Notes under the pieces: generated by a model
Told to the model about the DNA's origin: nothing
Seen by the model: only the letters and a program-made list of their open reading frames with translations
The model's database searches: none
Program-made: the position numbers and the translations under genes
Assembly: GCA_963738205.1 (NCBI GenBank)
Contig: CAVTVQ010000007.1
Span: 310,001-374,000, forward strand
From: DATFQE01 sp963738205
GTDB lineage: Bacteria; Actinomycetota; Thermoleophilia; Gaiellales; Gaiellaceae
DNA: 64,000 bases
Direction of reading: 5' to 3'
Shown here: positions 52,927-61,843 of the stretch, in pieces
Position numbering within the stretch: position 1 is the first letter of the stretch
Layout: each line of letters opens with the position of its first letter

Positions 52927-54294
52927 ATGTCCGAGCGGGCACTGCTCGGGGGTTTTACGCGGCGGCGTCGGCCTGCCACCGGACTCCGCCCGACGTTCCT
53001 CTTTTCGATTGCCGCAACGCTGACGGCCGCGTACGTCGCATTCGCCGTCTACGTGTCCCAGCCGTGGCGCAGTGACCTCGAGCAGGCGATTGGCCCGGTG
53101 GCGTCATGGGTCATTCCGATCCTGATCGCGTACATCCCCGGGCTCGTGATCGGCTTCATGATCTTCACCCTCGCCGTCTCGCGCTACCGGCCGCCGTACC
53201 TGGGGACGCCGAGCGGCGGGGAGTGGCCCGACGTTACGGTGTTGGTCGCGGCCTGGAACGAGGAGGCTGCGATCGCCGACACGCTCGAGCGAATCGCGGA
53301 GCTGTCGTACCCGGGGCGCGTGAACGTGATCCTCGCCGACAACGGCTCGACGGATCGCACCGCAGCGGTGGCCGGGGAGGCCGCGAAGCGCCTCGGCCTC
53401 GACTACCGGCGCGTGACCGAGCCCGAGGCGGGGAAGCACCGAGCCCTGAACACGGCCCTGGCGTCCGTGAGCACCCCGCTGGTGGTCACGGTCGACGCCG
53501 ACACGCACCTGCAGCCGGACGCGTTGACCTATCTGATCGCGCGGGTCACCGAACGACCGCAGGACCAGCACATCTGCGCGTGCGCCGGTGCGCTGGTCGC
53601 CGAGAACCCGTCGGACAGCTTCGTCACGAGGATGCAGGGCTGGGACTACCGACTCGGCATCAACGGCGTGAAGCGGATGCAGTCCGCGTACAACAGCGCG
53701 CTCGTGGCCCAGGGTGCCTTCTCGGCCTACTGGACGGAGGACCTGCGGGCTGTGGGGGGCTGGCCGGACGCGATCGGCGAGGACATCGTGCTCACGTGGA
53801 CGCTGATGGACAGCCGCGGGATCGTGCAGTACGAGCCGGTCGCCTTGAGCTTCACGGTCGTCCCGGACAGCCTCCGCCATTTCATGCGCCAGCGGTCGCG
53901 CTGGGCTCGAGGCATGTTCGAGGGCCTGCACTCGCGCCCACCGCACCGGCAGCCGCGGGTGCTGGCGAAATTCGTAGCCGGCATCGACTACCTCGTGCCG
54001 TTCCTCGACGTGGGCTTCGTCTTCTTCTGGGTGCCGGGGGTGATCCTCTTCCTCTTCGGGTATCCGCTCATCTTCTCGTGGTGGTCGATGCTGCTGATCC
54101 CGATCACCCTCGTGATCTACGGCGTGTTGCGGCGCTGGCAGGAACGCCACGTCTTCCGGCGACTCGGACTTCAGCCAAAGCCGGACCCGCGGGGCTTCTT
54201 CGGTTATCTCCTGCTCTACCAGCTGCTCTCCTCGCTTGCGTCGCTCCGCGGTTACGGCCAGTACGCCTTCGGAGCCGGCAGACAGTGGAAGTAG
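52927..54294 (+). CDS. Membrane-bound processive glycosyltransferase, family 2
   Basis: 455 aa from ATG 52927. TM segments near the N-terminus (FLFSIAATLTAAYVAFAVYVSQ; SWVIPILIAYIPGLVIGFMIFTLAV) and C-terminus. The GT2 domain has VTVLVAAWNEEAAI, ILADNGSTD, TVDADTHLQPDA, IGEDIVLTW and the processive Q-x2-RW box as QRSRWARGM. The layout matches BcsA/HasA-like polysaccharide synthases. It probably makes or extends a surface glycan. Convergent with the next GT2 gene (1-bp gap). Confidence 0.88.
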   Translation: MSERALLGGFTRRRRPATGLRPTFLFSIAATLTAAYVAFAVYVSQPWRSDLEQAIGPVASWVIPILIAYIPGLVIGFMIFTLAVSRYRPPYLGTPSGGEWPDVTVLVAAWNEEAAIADTLERIAELSYPGRVNVILADNGSTDRTAAVAGEAAKRLGLDYRRVTEPEAGKHRALNTALASVSTPLVVTVDADTHLQPDALTYLIARVTERPQDQHICACAGALVAENPSDSFVTRMQGWDYRLGINGVKRMQSAYNSALVAQGAFSAYWTEDLRAVGGWPDAIGEDIVLTWTLMDSRGIVQYEPVALSFTVVPDSLRHFMRQRSRWARGMFEGLHSRPPHRQPRVLAKFVAGIDYLVPFLDVGFVFFWVPGVILFLFGYPLIFSWWSMLLIPITLVIYGVLRRWQERHVFRRLGLQPKPDPRGFFGYLLLYQLLSSLASLRGYGQYAFGAGRQWK

Positions 54295-54295
54295 G

Positions 54296-55024
54296 TCAGT
54301 CGCGGAAGCGGCGCCAGTAGCCGAGCGCCTTCGTGCCGAGGAAGATCGCCGCCCCGACCGTGATGACGAGGTGGAACGCGCGGCGGCCGGCGAGCTTCGA
54401 CTCTCCGCCGCCCCGCTCCCGCATGTTCACGGGCACCTCGTCCACGCGCAGCCCGGCCTCGCCGAGCCGGATTAGGCCCTCGACTTCCGGCGCGCCGCTC
54501 GTGTACGGCCGGGCGAGGAGCTCGGCCGCTTTCGCATTGACCGCATAGAGCCCACTGGTGGCGTCGGCGATGCCGCCCTCGACCCTGATCCGCATCAGGC
54601 GGCGCAGGAGCGCCGTGCCGAAGGCCCGCTCCGGGCTCGGACGGTAGCGGTAGGGCTCGTAGCCCTCGCCTGCGACGAAGCGGGAGCCGACGGCGGCGTC
54701 GGTGCCGCCGGTGCGGACACGCTCCAGCAGGCGGCTCAGCTCGGCGGCCGGGTGCTGGCCGTCGGCGTCGACGCGCCCGACGAGGTCGTAGCCGTGTTCG
54801 ACTGCGTAGCCGTATCCGGCGGCGATGGCGGCGCGCAGGCCACGGTTCTCGCCGAACGAGAGCACCTGCGCGCCCGCCGACCGTGCGATCTCGGCGGTGG
54901 CGTCGGTCGAGCCGTCGTCGACCACGAGGACGTCGACCTCCGGCAGCTCGGCCTGCACCTCGTCGAGTACCGCCCGGAGGTTGTCCTCCTCGTTCCAGGC
55001 CGGGATGAAGACGACCGTCTTCAT
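54296..55024 (-). CDS. Dolichol-phosphate-mannose-synthase-like glycosyltransferase
   Basis: 242 aa. KTVVFIPAWNEEDNLRAVLDEV, VLVVDDGSTDATAEIA, GRVDADGQHPA and GGIADATSGLYAVN are GT2/DPM1 motifs; a C-terminal hydrophobic stretch near ITVGAAIFLGTKALGYW may anchor it. It probably transfers a sugar from a nucleotide donor to polyprenyl phosphate. Start overlaps the MBL-like gene (ATGA). Confidence 0.85.
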   Translation of the reverse strand: MKTVVFIPAWNEEDNLRAVLDEVQAELPEVDVLVVDDGSTDATAEIARSAGAQVLSFGENRGLRAAIAAGYGYAVEHGYDLVGRVDADGQHPAAELSRLLERVRTGGTDAAVGSRFVAGEGYEPYRYRPSPERAFGTALLRRLMRIRVEGGIADATSGLYAVNAKAAELLARPYTSGAPEVEGLIRLGEAGLRVDEVPVNMRERGGGESKLAGRRAFHLVITVGAAIFLGTKALGYWRRFRD

Positions 55025-55617
55025 CGCCCGCGCCACGCTCTGATCGACGCTGCCAGCCAGTGGGGGATCCGGCGACGGGCGCTGCGCAGCGCCTCCTCGA
55101 GCGCCGGCGCAGCTTCCTCGCCATGTACGCCCTCGCCGTGTCCGCACAGGATGTGGAGCGGGGCGAGGCCACTCAGCTGCCGCGGAGGCACGAGCCGCAG
55201 GAACGGGTGCACCGCCAGTCGTTCGCCCGGAGCGCGGAAGTAGGACGCCGTGCCGAGCGCGTCGCCGACCACGAGCACGCGCTCCTCGGGCACGTGGGCG
55301 GCGACCTCGTGCCAGCCGGGGAACCACACGACGCGAATCGTCCGGATCGTGTCATAGGGCTGTCGCGGCGTTACGAAGAGCGGCACGCCGAGCCGCTCCG
55401 CGACCGTGAGGCAGTCGCGCGCATGGCGGTCCAGCAGCTGGACCACACCCGCCGGCTCACCGAGTGCGGCCACCCGCTCGTCGAGCCCGTCGACGTCGAT
55501 CGCGTCGAACAGCCACACCTTGCCGTCGCCGGCCACGGCGTGCGAGGTGCGCTCCATGTGCTCGGGCTCATCTGTCTGCCACCCGAAGCCGCGCTCGAAC
55601 TCATCGACGACATGCAT
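55021..55617 (-). CDS. Metallo-beta-lactamase-like protein, small
   Basis: 198 aa. LLDRHARDC, FPGWHEVAAHVPEERVLVVGDALG and LHILCGHGEGVHG carry the spacing of MBL-fold metal ligands, but the usual HxHxDH is reduced to DRHARD, so metal loading and activity are uncertain. Coupled by ATGA to the GT2 gene. Confidence 0.6.
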   Translation of the reverse strand: MHVVDEFERGFGWQTDEPEHMERTSHAVAGDGKVWLFDAIDVDGLDERVAALGEPAGVVQLLDRHARDCLTVAERLGVPLFVTPRQPYDTIRTIRVVWFPGWHEVAAHVPEERVLVVGDALGTASYFRAPGERLAVHPFLRLVPPRQLSGLAPLHILCGHGEGVHGEEAAPALEEALRSARRRIPHWLAASIRAWRGR

Positions 55618-55639
55618 CTCGGGAGGCTAGCTTTGCGCG

Positions 55640-55966
55640 GTGGACGAGGCGGTCGAGCGTGCGCGCGAGCGCCTGAACCGGCTCGACCTCTACCCGAAGC
55701 CCGTGCAGGTCGAGCGGGTTCGGGTCGTCGTCGCGCCCTGGTTCTTCCGCATTCCCGGCTTCCGCCGCTACGAGGGCTACGCGCTCTGGCGGACGATCCT
55801 GCTGCGGAGCGAGTGTGCGTCGGACGACCTGATCACCCACGAGCTCTGCCACATCTGGCAGATGCAGCACCGGCCGCTGCACGTGTTCTGGGCGTGGCTC
55901 ACGCACCGGTACCTGAACAACCCCTACGAGCGCGAGGCCCGTCGCGCGGTCGAGCTGACGCGCTAG
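55640..55966 (+). CDS. Minimal zincin-like protein (HELCH)
   Basis: 108 aa from GTG 55640. The metal motif HELCH (HExxH) in ASDDLITHELCHIWQMQHRP is followed by NNPYEREARRAVEL, whose Glu may be the third ligand, as in SprT/gluzincin-like proteins. The chain is too short for a typical protease and has no signal peptide. Stop overlaps cofE by CTAG. Confidence 0.65.
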   Translation: MDEAVERARERLNRLDLYPKPVQVERVRVVVAPWFFRIPGFRRYEGYALWRTILLRSECASDDLITHELCHIWQMQHRPLHVFWAWLTHRYLNNPYEREARRAVELTR

Positions 55967-56682
55967 CGAAAGAGGTCGCGCTCGGCCGGCATCACCAGGT
56001 CGTGCGCGGAGCCTTCGCCGGCCACGTCGAGCCCGCGGACGACTGCCGCGGGAATCCCGTCGAGCTTGCCCATCACGAGTTGCGCCGCACCCGCGATCTG
56101 GTCGGCGACGGCGATCACTGTCGCATGGAGCTCGTAGCCGACGCGATCGCGCTCACCCTGGAGGTCGACGAGCGGCGTGAGGCCCGCACAGCCGATCGCA
56201 ACGTCCGTGGTGCCCTGCCGCCAGGCACGGCCGAAGGAGTCGCTGACGATCACGCCGACCTTCTTGCCGGTGAGCTCGGCGAACCGCTCGCGCAGCCGCA
56301 AGGCCGACGCGTCGGGATCGACTGGAAGCAGCACGAGCGTGTCCCGCGCGGGCGCGTTCGACGCATCAACGCCGGCAGCCGCGCACACGAAACCGTGACG
56401 CGTCTCCGCGATCACGAGCGGCGGCCGGACGCGGACGAGGCGAGCGCTTTCGCGCAGGATCGCCTCGATGCGGCGCGGATCGTCGTCGCCCGCGAGCTCG
56501 CGCGCGCGGTCGGACGGCTCCAGCTCGTCGAGCCCCACGACTCGACCCTCCGCCTTCGACACGACCTTCTGGGCCACGACGACGACGTCACCGTTGGCGA
56601 GCTCAGTCGCCTCGGCGATGAGACGCGCGAGGTCGTCGCCCTCGCCGATCTCGGGCAGACCCTCGATCGGAAAGACGTTCAC
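55963..56682 (-). CDS. cofE: Coenzyme F420-0:L-glutamate ligase
   Basis: 239 aa from GTG 56682 (GTGA overlap with npdG). VFPIEGLPEIGEGDDLARLIAEAT, VVVVAQKVVSKAEGRVV, KVGVIVSDSFGRAWRQGTTDVAIG and AVADQIAGAAQLVMGKLDGIPAAVVRG are CofE hallmarks. It adds gamma-linked glutamates to F420-0 using GTP. The length is that of archaeal CofE/the FbiB N-terminal domain alone; the FbiB C-terminal FMN-reductase domain is absent, so that step must be done by a separate protein not in the window. Confidence 0.92.
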   Translation of the reverse strand: MNVFPIEGLPEIGEGDDLARLIAEATELANGDVVVVAQKVVSKAEGRVVGLDELEPSDRARELAGDDDPRRIEAILRESARLVRVRPPLVIAETRHGFVCAAAGVDASNAPARDTLVLLPVDPDASALRLRERFAELTGKKVGVIVSDSFGRAWRQGTTDVAIGCAGLTPLVDLQGERDRVGYELHATVIAVADQIAGAAQLVMGKLDGIPAAVVRGLDVAGEGSAHDLVMPAERDLFR

Positions 56683-57296
56683 TCGAGCCCGGTGATCCGG
56701 ACGCCCGCGTGCGCGCGATAGCGCTTGTTCACGTTCAGGATCACCGCCGTCATGCCCTCCAGAGCGCGCGCGTTCTCGAGCGGGCCGCAGTCGATGGCGC
56801 GGCCTGTGACCAGGCGGCCCGCCAACTCGAGCGAGAGCCGCTTCGCCAGCTCGTCGTCGCCGCACACCAGCGCGTCCTGCTCGGGCGGGTCCTCCCCGGT
56901 CAGGTGCACCGCGGCGAGCGACTGGAGACCCGCGGCGACCGGCGCCGGCAGGATCTCCGCCACCTCCTCCGCCAGCGACCCGAGCCGCCCCGGAAGCACG
57001 CCCTTCTGCGTGAACTGCAGGTCGCTGGCGACACAGAGCACCGGCGTGTCGCCGATCGCGTCCGCGAGCTCGCGGGCTGTGTCGATGGTGGCACTGGACT
57101 TGGTCGCGAGCACGACGAGGTCGACACCCCGGACGGCGTCGGCGTTGGCCCTGCCCTCGACGCCGTAGACCGTCGCGAGCTCACGGGCGCGTTCCTCGTC
57201 CCGGGAGCCGATGACCACGTCCTCACCTAGCGCGGCCAGGCGCTCCGTGAGTGCGCGGCCGAAGGCGCCCGTGCCGCCGACGATCCCGATCCTCAT
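56679..57296 (-). CDS. npdG: F420-dependent NADP reductase
   Basis: 205 aa. Dinucleotide motif RIGIVGGTGAFGRALTERLA with IGSRDEERAREL after it (NADP-type). DLVVLATKSSATIDTARELADAIG, DLQFTQKGVLPGRLGSLAEEVAEILP and ALEGMTAVILNVNKRYRAHAGVRI match F420H2:NADP+ oxidoreductases. It transfers hydride between F420H2 and NADP+. Located between cofD and cofE with 4-bp overlaps on both sides, confirming a functional F420 operon. Confidence 0.88.
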   Translation of the reverse strand: MRIGIVGGTGAFGRALTERLAALGEDVVIGSRDEERARELATVYGVEGRANADAVRGVDLVVLATKSSATIDTARELADAIGDTPVLCVASDLQFTQKGVLPGRLGSLAEEVAEILPAPVAAGLQSLAAVHLTGEDPPEQDALVCGDDELAKRLSLELAGRLVTGRAIDCGPLENARALEGMTAVILNVNKRYRAHAGVRITGLE

Positions 57297-58216
57297 TTGA
57301 GCGCGGCCGCTCCTTCGAGCGCCGCCTCGGCCACGCGGCGACGCGACGCGTCGTCGGTCATCAGCGTCCGCGTCACGATCGTGCGCACGCCGGTGTCCGG
57401 CCCGTCCGCGTCGGCCTCGTCGATCACGAGCGCGTCGATCAGGCCTGCGTAGCAGCCGGCGACGTGAGCCGGGGTCGTCCCGCCGGCCAGCCGGGTGAGC
57501 ATCCGGTCGGCCGGGCCTTTGACTGCGCGGCCCCCGACGAGCGGGCTAATCGCGACCGCGGGCACGTTGCGATTTGCGAACGCCTCGCGGATGGCACTGA
57601 CGGCGAGGATCGGGCCGATGCTGACGTACGGGTTGCTCGGCGCGATCAAGAGCAGGTCCGCGGCTGCCAGCGAGTCGAGCACGCCGGGCGCGGCAGCGGC
57701 CTCCTCGGCCCCGTCGAAGCGGACCCCGTCGACCTCGTCGGCGTGGCGTCGCGCGACGAACCACTCCTGGAACGGGAAGTCGCCGGCTGGCGTCCGGACG
57801 ACCGTGCGCAGCCGGTCGTCGGTGGCCGGGAGCAGGGCAAGGTCGAGCCCGGCCACGGTCGCCAGGCCCGTCGTGACACGCGACAGCGGCTCGCCGCGGC
57901 GCAGCGCCTGCGTGCGGACGAGGTTTAGCCCGATGTCCCGGTCCCCGAGCGCGAACCAGTCCTCGCCGCCGAGCGCCGCGGCGGCCGCCAGCGCGTTCCA
58001 GGTCTCGTCCGCACGACCCCAGCCGCGCTCCTCGTCTGCGACGCCCGCGAGCATGTACAGAACGCTGTCGAGATCGGGCGAGACGTGCAGGCCGAGCACC
58101 TCGACATCGTCACCGACGTTTCCGACGACCGTGATGTGGGCCGGCTCGACGACCTGCACGAGACCCTTGAGGAAGCGGGCCGCGCCCACGCCGCCTGCGA
58201 GCACGGCGACCTTCAC
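57293..58216 (-). CDS. cofD: 2-phospho-L-lactate / phosphoenolpyruvyl transferase
   Basis: 307 aa from GTG 58216. VAVLAGGVGAARFLKGL, ITVVGNVGDDVEVLGLHVSPDLDSVLYMLAG, LGDRDIGLNLVRTQALRRGEPLS, IAPSNPYVSIGPIL, ISPLVGGRAVKGPADRM. This is CofD/FbiA, which joins the CofC product to the deazaflavin Fo; in actinobacteria the donor may be derived from phosphoenolpyruvate. Overlaps both neighbours by 4 bp. Confidence 0.93.
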   Translation of the reverse strand: MKVAVLAGGVGAARFLKGLVQVVEPAHITVVGNVGDDVEVLGLHVSPDLDSVLYMLAGVADEERGWGRADETWNALAAAAALGGEDWFALGDRDIGLNLVRTQALRRGEPLSRVTTGLATVAGLDLALLPATDDRLRTVVRTPAGDFPFQEWFVARRHADEVDGVRFDGAEEAAAAPGVLDSLAAADLLLIAPSNPYVSIGPILAVSAIREAFANRNVPAVAISPLVGGRAVKGPADRMLTRLAGGTTPAHVAGCYAGLIDALVIDEADADGPDTGVRTIVTRTLMTDDASRRRVAEAALEGAAALK

Positions 58217-58707
58217 AGCGTGTCGAGGTCGTGCGCGAGCCGCGGAAGGTCGACCGGCACACCGCCGCGCTCCCGGAAGCGGGACGCGCTTCCGGGCCCG
58301 TAGAGCGGCTCGAACAGCTCCGGCGTGGCGAGACCCAGCGCGTTGGTCGTGCCGTCGGACGCCTCCACGAGGGCGATGCCGCCGTCCGGGATGGCCGCGA
58401 GCAGGTCGCGCAGGTCCTGCGCCTCGACTTCGGGGAGGTCGGCGTTCACGACGAGGGCCGGCGAGTCTGCGTCTGCGAGCGCTGCGGCGACCGCGGCGCC
58501 CTGGCCCTGCCCGGGGTCGGCGACCCAGCGCGGAGCGAGCGCACGCGCCTCGTCGTCGTCGGTGACGAGCACCACGTCGCCGACCTCCGACGCTGCGGAA
58601 AGCACGCGTCGAAGCATCCTCAGGGCGAGCTCGCGGCGCTCGGTCTCCGGCAGCGCCAGCCGGCTCTTGCCGTTCGCTCCGCGGAAGGGCACGACTACCG
58701 TGGCCAT
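58213..58707 (-). CDS. cofC: 2-phospho-L-lactate / PEP guanylyltransferase
   Basis: 164 aa from ATG 58707. VVPFRGANGKSRLALPETERRELALRMLRRVL, VVLVTDDDEARALA, PGQGQGAAVAAAL, VVNADLPEV and DGTTNAL match CofC/FbiD nucleotidyltransferases. First gene of the cofC-cofD-npdG-cofE operon. Only 19 bp separate its start from the divergent PolX-like gene. cofG/cofH (Fo synthase) are not in the window. Confidence 0.9.
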   Translation of the reverse strand: MATVVVPFRGANGKSRLALPETERRELALRMLRRVLSAASEVGDVVLVTDDDEARALAPRWVADPGQGQGAAVAAALADADSPALVVNADLPEVEAQDLRDLLAAIPDGGIALVEASDGTTNALGLATPELFEPLYGPGSASRFRERGGVPVDLPRLAHDLDTL

Positions 58708-58726
58708 CGTCTGGAGACTATCCCGC

Positions 58727-60346
58727 ATGCTCTCGAATGCGGAGGTCGCCGAGCGCCTGGATGCGTTCGCCGTGCTGCTCGAGCTGTCCGGCGCGCAGAG
58801 CTACACGTCGCGGGCCTACCGGCGCGCGGCCGAGATGATCCGCGAGACGCCGGTCTCGATCGTCGAGCTCGTCCGCCAGGGACGAGCCCGTGAGCTGAAA
58901 GGGATCGGCCCGGGGATCGAGCGGCGACTGCAGGAGCTGGTCGAGACCGGGGAGATCCACGAGCTGTCGGAGCTCGAGCGGGAGGTGCGGCCGGAGCTGA
59001 TCGGGCTCGGACGCTACCTCGGCGTCAGCCCGAGGCGCGCGATCGAGATCGGCGAGACGCTCGGCGCCACGACCGTCGACGAGGTGCGCGAGGCGGCGCG
59101 TGCCGGGCGGCTCACCGAGGTGCCGGGGATCGGCCCCAAGACGGCGGCCAAGCTGGCGGAGGCGCTGGAGCGCGGCGGCGCGTCGGCGCGTCGCGGGATG
59201 CCGCTTGGGCGAGCGCTGGCGCTCGAGGCGGGGCTCGCCGAGGCGCTCGACGGCGCAGCGGCGGGCGATCCGCGCCGGATGCGCGACGCGAGCGAGCACT
59301 TCGCGGTCGTCTGCGCGGCCGACCGCCCGGACGAGGTGCTCGACCGGTTCGAAGCGCTCGGGCAGGTGGTGTCGATCGTGGAGCGCGAGGAACGGCGTGC
59401 GGTCGGGGTCACGGTCGATGGCGTTCCGGTCGAGGTGGTCGCGGCCGAGCCGTCGAGGTTCGGGACGGAGCTCGTGCGCGCCACGGGCGCACGTCCTTAC
59501 CTCGAGGCGCTCGAGCCGCTCCCGGACGCGCCCGACGAGGAAGGCGTCTACGACGGGCTCGGGATTCCGTGGTGTCCGCCGGAGCTACGCGAACAGCCGT
59601 TTCGGGGCGAGCCGCCGCCGCTCGTCGAGCTCAAGCAGATCCGCGGCGATCTCCACTGCCACACCACCTGGTCGGACGGGAAGGCGACCGTGCTCGAGAT
59701 GGCCACCGCCGCGCGTGACCGGGGCTACGAGTACCTCGCGATCTGCGACCACACGAAGGCCGTCGGCGCCGTGCCCGGACTGGACGCTGCGGACGTGCTG
59801 CGCCAGGCGCACGAGATCGCCGCGGCGAACGAGACCCTGAGCCCGTTCCGCGTCCTGCGCGGGATCGAGTGCGACATCCTGCCGGACGGCTCCCTCGACC
59901 TGAGCGACGACGTGCTCGCGGAGCTCGACTGGGTGACCGCGAGCGTGCACGCCGGCCAGCGTGCGCCGAAGCGGGAGATCACCGCGCGGACGATCGCGGC
60001 ACTGCGCCATCCTGCGGTGCGTGCGCTCAGCCACCCGACCGGCCGCATCATCAACCACCGCCCGCCGAACGCTGTCGACCTCGAGGAGGTGATCGCGGTC
60101 GCGCTGGAGGAGGGCATCGCCCTCGAGGTCAACGGGCTCCCCGACCGGCTCGACCTCCGCGACGAGCACGTTCGCATGTGCGTCGAGGCCGGGCTGCCGG
60201 TCATCTGCAACACCGACGCCCACTCGACGCGCGGGCTCGGGAACATGCTGCTCGCGGTCGGGACGGCTCGGCGCGGGTGGGCGACGGCGGCGGACGTGCT
60301 GAACACGCGCCCGCTCGACGAGCTGCTGGCGTTCCGGAAGGTCTAG
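58727..60346 (+). CDS. PolX-like protein: HhH and PHP domains with degenerate polymerase core
   Basis: 539 aa. Helix-hairpin-helix part (RARELKGIGPGIERRLQELVETG; LTEVPGIGPKTAAKLAEAL), a shortened middle, then a PHP domain with DLHCHTTWSDG, AICDHTKAVG, IECDILPDGSLD, ASVHAG, LSHPTGRIIN, ALEVNGLPDRLDL and NTDAHS, i.e. a full set of metal ligands. The polymerase motif GD(I/V)D is replaced (RDASEHFAVVC) and the third Asp region reads PVEVVAAEP. Probably a PHP 3'-5' exonuclease or phosphatase that retains a DNA-binding HhH, not a polymerase. Confidence 0.85.
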   Translation: MLSNAEVAERLDAFAVLLELSGAQSYTSRAYRRAAEMIRETPVSIVELVRQGRARELKGIGPGIERRLQELVETGEIHELSELEREVRPELIGLGRYLGVSPRRAIEIGETLGATTVDEVREAARAGRLTEVPGIGPKTAAKLAEALERGGASARRGMPLGRALALEAGLAEALDGAAAGDPRRMRDASEHFAVVCAADRPDEVLDRFEALGQVVSIVEREERRAVGVTVDGVPVEVVAAEPSRFGTELVRATGARPYLEALEPLPDAPDEEGVYDGLGIPWCPPELREQPFRGEPPPLVELKQIRGDLHCHTTWSDGKATVLEMATAARDRGYEYLAICDHTKAVGAVPGLDAADVLRQAHEIAAANETLSPFRVLRGIECDILPDGSLDLSDDVLAELDWVTASVHAGQRAPKREITARTIAALRHPAVRALSHPTGRIINHRPPNAVDLEEVIAVALEEGIALEVNGLPDRLDLRDEHVRMCVEAGLPVICNTDAHSTRGLGNMLLAVGTARRGWATAADVLNTRPLDELLAFRKV

Positions 60347-60621
60347 CCCTGTTGCCCGCCGGGGCCGCTCGTGGCCCACTCGCGCAGGTCGTACCAGTGC
60401 GTCGCCCGGAGCGCCTCGGCGACGCCCTCGTCGGTGTGCTCAGGGTTGAAGACGTGCCGCTCGAGGTCGCAGCAGATTGCGACGTCGTCGAGCGAGACGT
60501 CCTTGATGTTCGCGAGCGCATCGCCCGGAAGCCGCGCCTCTGCGACGGTGTAGTGCTTGAACTGCAGGTCGGGCGCGATCTCCAGCAGCGCGGGCCAGTC
60601 CGGGCAGGTGCGGGAGCTCAC
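60343..60621 (-). CDS. Hypothetical protein
   Basis: 92 aa from GTG 60621 (GTGA overlap with the ABC ATPase). RTCPDWPALLEIAPDLQFKHYTVAEARLPGDALANI, then DVAICCDLERHVFNPEHTDEGVAEALRATHWYDLREW. No family recognised; Cys in CPDW and ICC. Last gene of the minus-strand operon; stop overlaps the PolX-like stop by CTAG. Confidence 0.6.
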   Translation of the reverse strand: MSSRTCPDWPALLEIAPDLQFKHYTVAEARLPGDALANIKDVSLDDVAICCDLERHVFNPEHTDEGVAEALRATHWYDLREWATSGPGGQQG

Positions 60622-61829
60622 CGAACCTCGACCGGCACGTCCTCGACGAGCCAGCGGCCGTCGAAGCGGAACGAGCCGCGAACGCGCCCCATCGGGTTCA
60701 CGAGGAACTCCGCGGCCCGCTCGAGGCGGTGGTAAAGGTGCTCCCCGGACGCGTCCCAGATCGACACGCCGAACTGGAAGCGACCGTCGACGACCGGCAT
60801 GCGGTCGAGCTCGAAGCGCAGGCGCCATTCACCGGCGGCTGGCTCCCACCCGAGCTCGGCGGCGGTCCGCTCGCTCGAGCCCAGCAGCGAGCCGTCCTGG
60901 CCGCAGAGCTCCACGACGAACCGCGGCGACGGCACGGCTGCGTCGCAGGAGAGGTTGATCGTCAGGGCCACGGGCTCGTCGGCCAGGAACTCGCGCCGCT
61001 CCTCGCCGTCCGCGCCCTCCAGCCGTGCGCGGACGACGCGAAGCTCGCCCGAGCCCCACTGCCGAGAGGGCGCCTCACGCTCGGCGGCCGGCGTGGTTTC
61101 CTCGAGCAGGCCCGAGTAACGCCGGAGCGCCTCGTGGGAGTCGCCGTCGTACTCGACCAGGCCCTTGTTGAGCAGGACGGCGCGCTCGCAGAGCCGCTCG
61201 ACGGCCGGTGCCGAATGCGACACGAAGACGATCGTCCCGCCCTTCTGCTTGAACTCGAGGATCCGCGCGACGCACTTGCGCTGGAAGGCCTCGTCGCCGA
61301 CGGCGAAGACCTCGTCGAGCAATACGATGTCGGTGTTGAGGTGCACTGCCACTGCGAAGCCGAGCCGCATGTGCATCCCGGCCGAGTACGTCCGCACCGG
61401 CAGGTCGATGAAGCGCTCGAGCTCGGCGAACTCGATGATCTCGTCCAGCTTCTCGCGGATCAGGTTGCGCTTGAGCCCGTAGATCGAGCCGTTCAGGAAG
61501 ATGTTTTCGCGGCCCGTGAAGTCCGGGTGGAAGCCCGCGCCTAGCTCGAGCAGCGATCCCACCGAGCCGCTCACCGCGACGGAACCGTCGGTAGGGCTGA
61601 AGATGCCGGCGATCAGGCGGAGGAGCGTCGTCTTGCCGGATCCGTTGCGGCCGACAAAGGCGACCGCCTCGCCGGGCGTGATCTCGAACGACACATCGCG
61701 CAGCGCCCAGATCTCGGTCGGCTTCAGTGAGCGCCGCTTGACGATCGCCTCCTTGAGCGTGATCCTGCGCTGCGGATAGACGCGAAAGCGCCGACTCACA
61801 TGGTCGACGACGACAGAGCCGGTCTCCAT
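60618..61829 (-). CDS. ABC transporter ATP-binding protein, Wzt/TagH type
   Basis: 403 aa from ATG 61829. NBD with Walker A FVGRNGSGKTTLLRLIAG, the signature segment RTYSAGMHMRLGFA, Walker B DIVLLDEVFAVGDEAF and switch VSHSAPAVERLCERAVLL. The C-terminal about 150 residues form a Wzt-C-like beta domain (VALTINLSCDAAVPSPRFVVELCGQDGSLLGSS). This is the polysaccharide/teichoic-acid exporter subfamily. Its permease appears at 63731-64000, separated by hemE and hemH. Confidence 0.9.
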   Translation of the reverse strand: METGSVVVDHVSRRFRVYPQRRITLKEAIVKRRSLKPTEIWALRDVSFEITPGEAVAFVGRNGSGKTTLLRLIAGIFSPTDGSVAVSGSVGSLLELGAGFHPDFTGRENIFLNGSIYGLKRNLIREKLDEIIEFAELERFIDLPVRTYSAGMHMRLGFAVAVHLNTDIVLLDEVFAVGDEAFQRKCVARILEFKQKGGTIVFVSHSAPAVERLCERAVLLNKGLVEYDGDSHEALRRYSGLLEETTPAAEREAPSRQWGSGELRVVRARLEGADGEERREFLADEPVALTINLSCDAAVPSPRFVVELCGQDGSLLGSSERTAAELGWEPAAGEWRLRFELDRMPVVDGRFQFGVSIWDASGEHLYHRLERAAEFLVNPMGRVRGSFRFDGRWLVEDVPVEVR

Positions 61830-61843
61830 GGAAGTGAGCGTAG

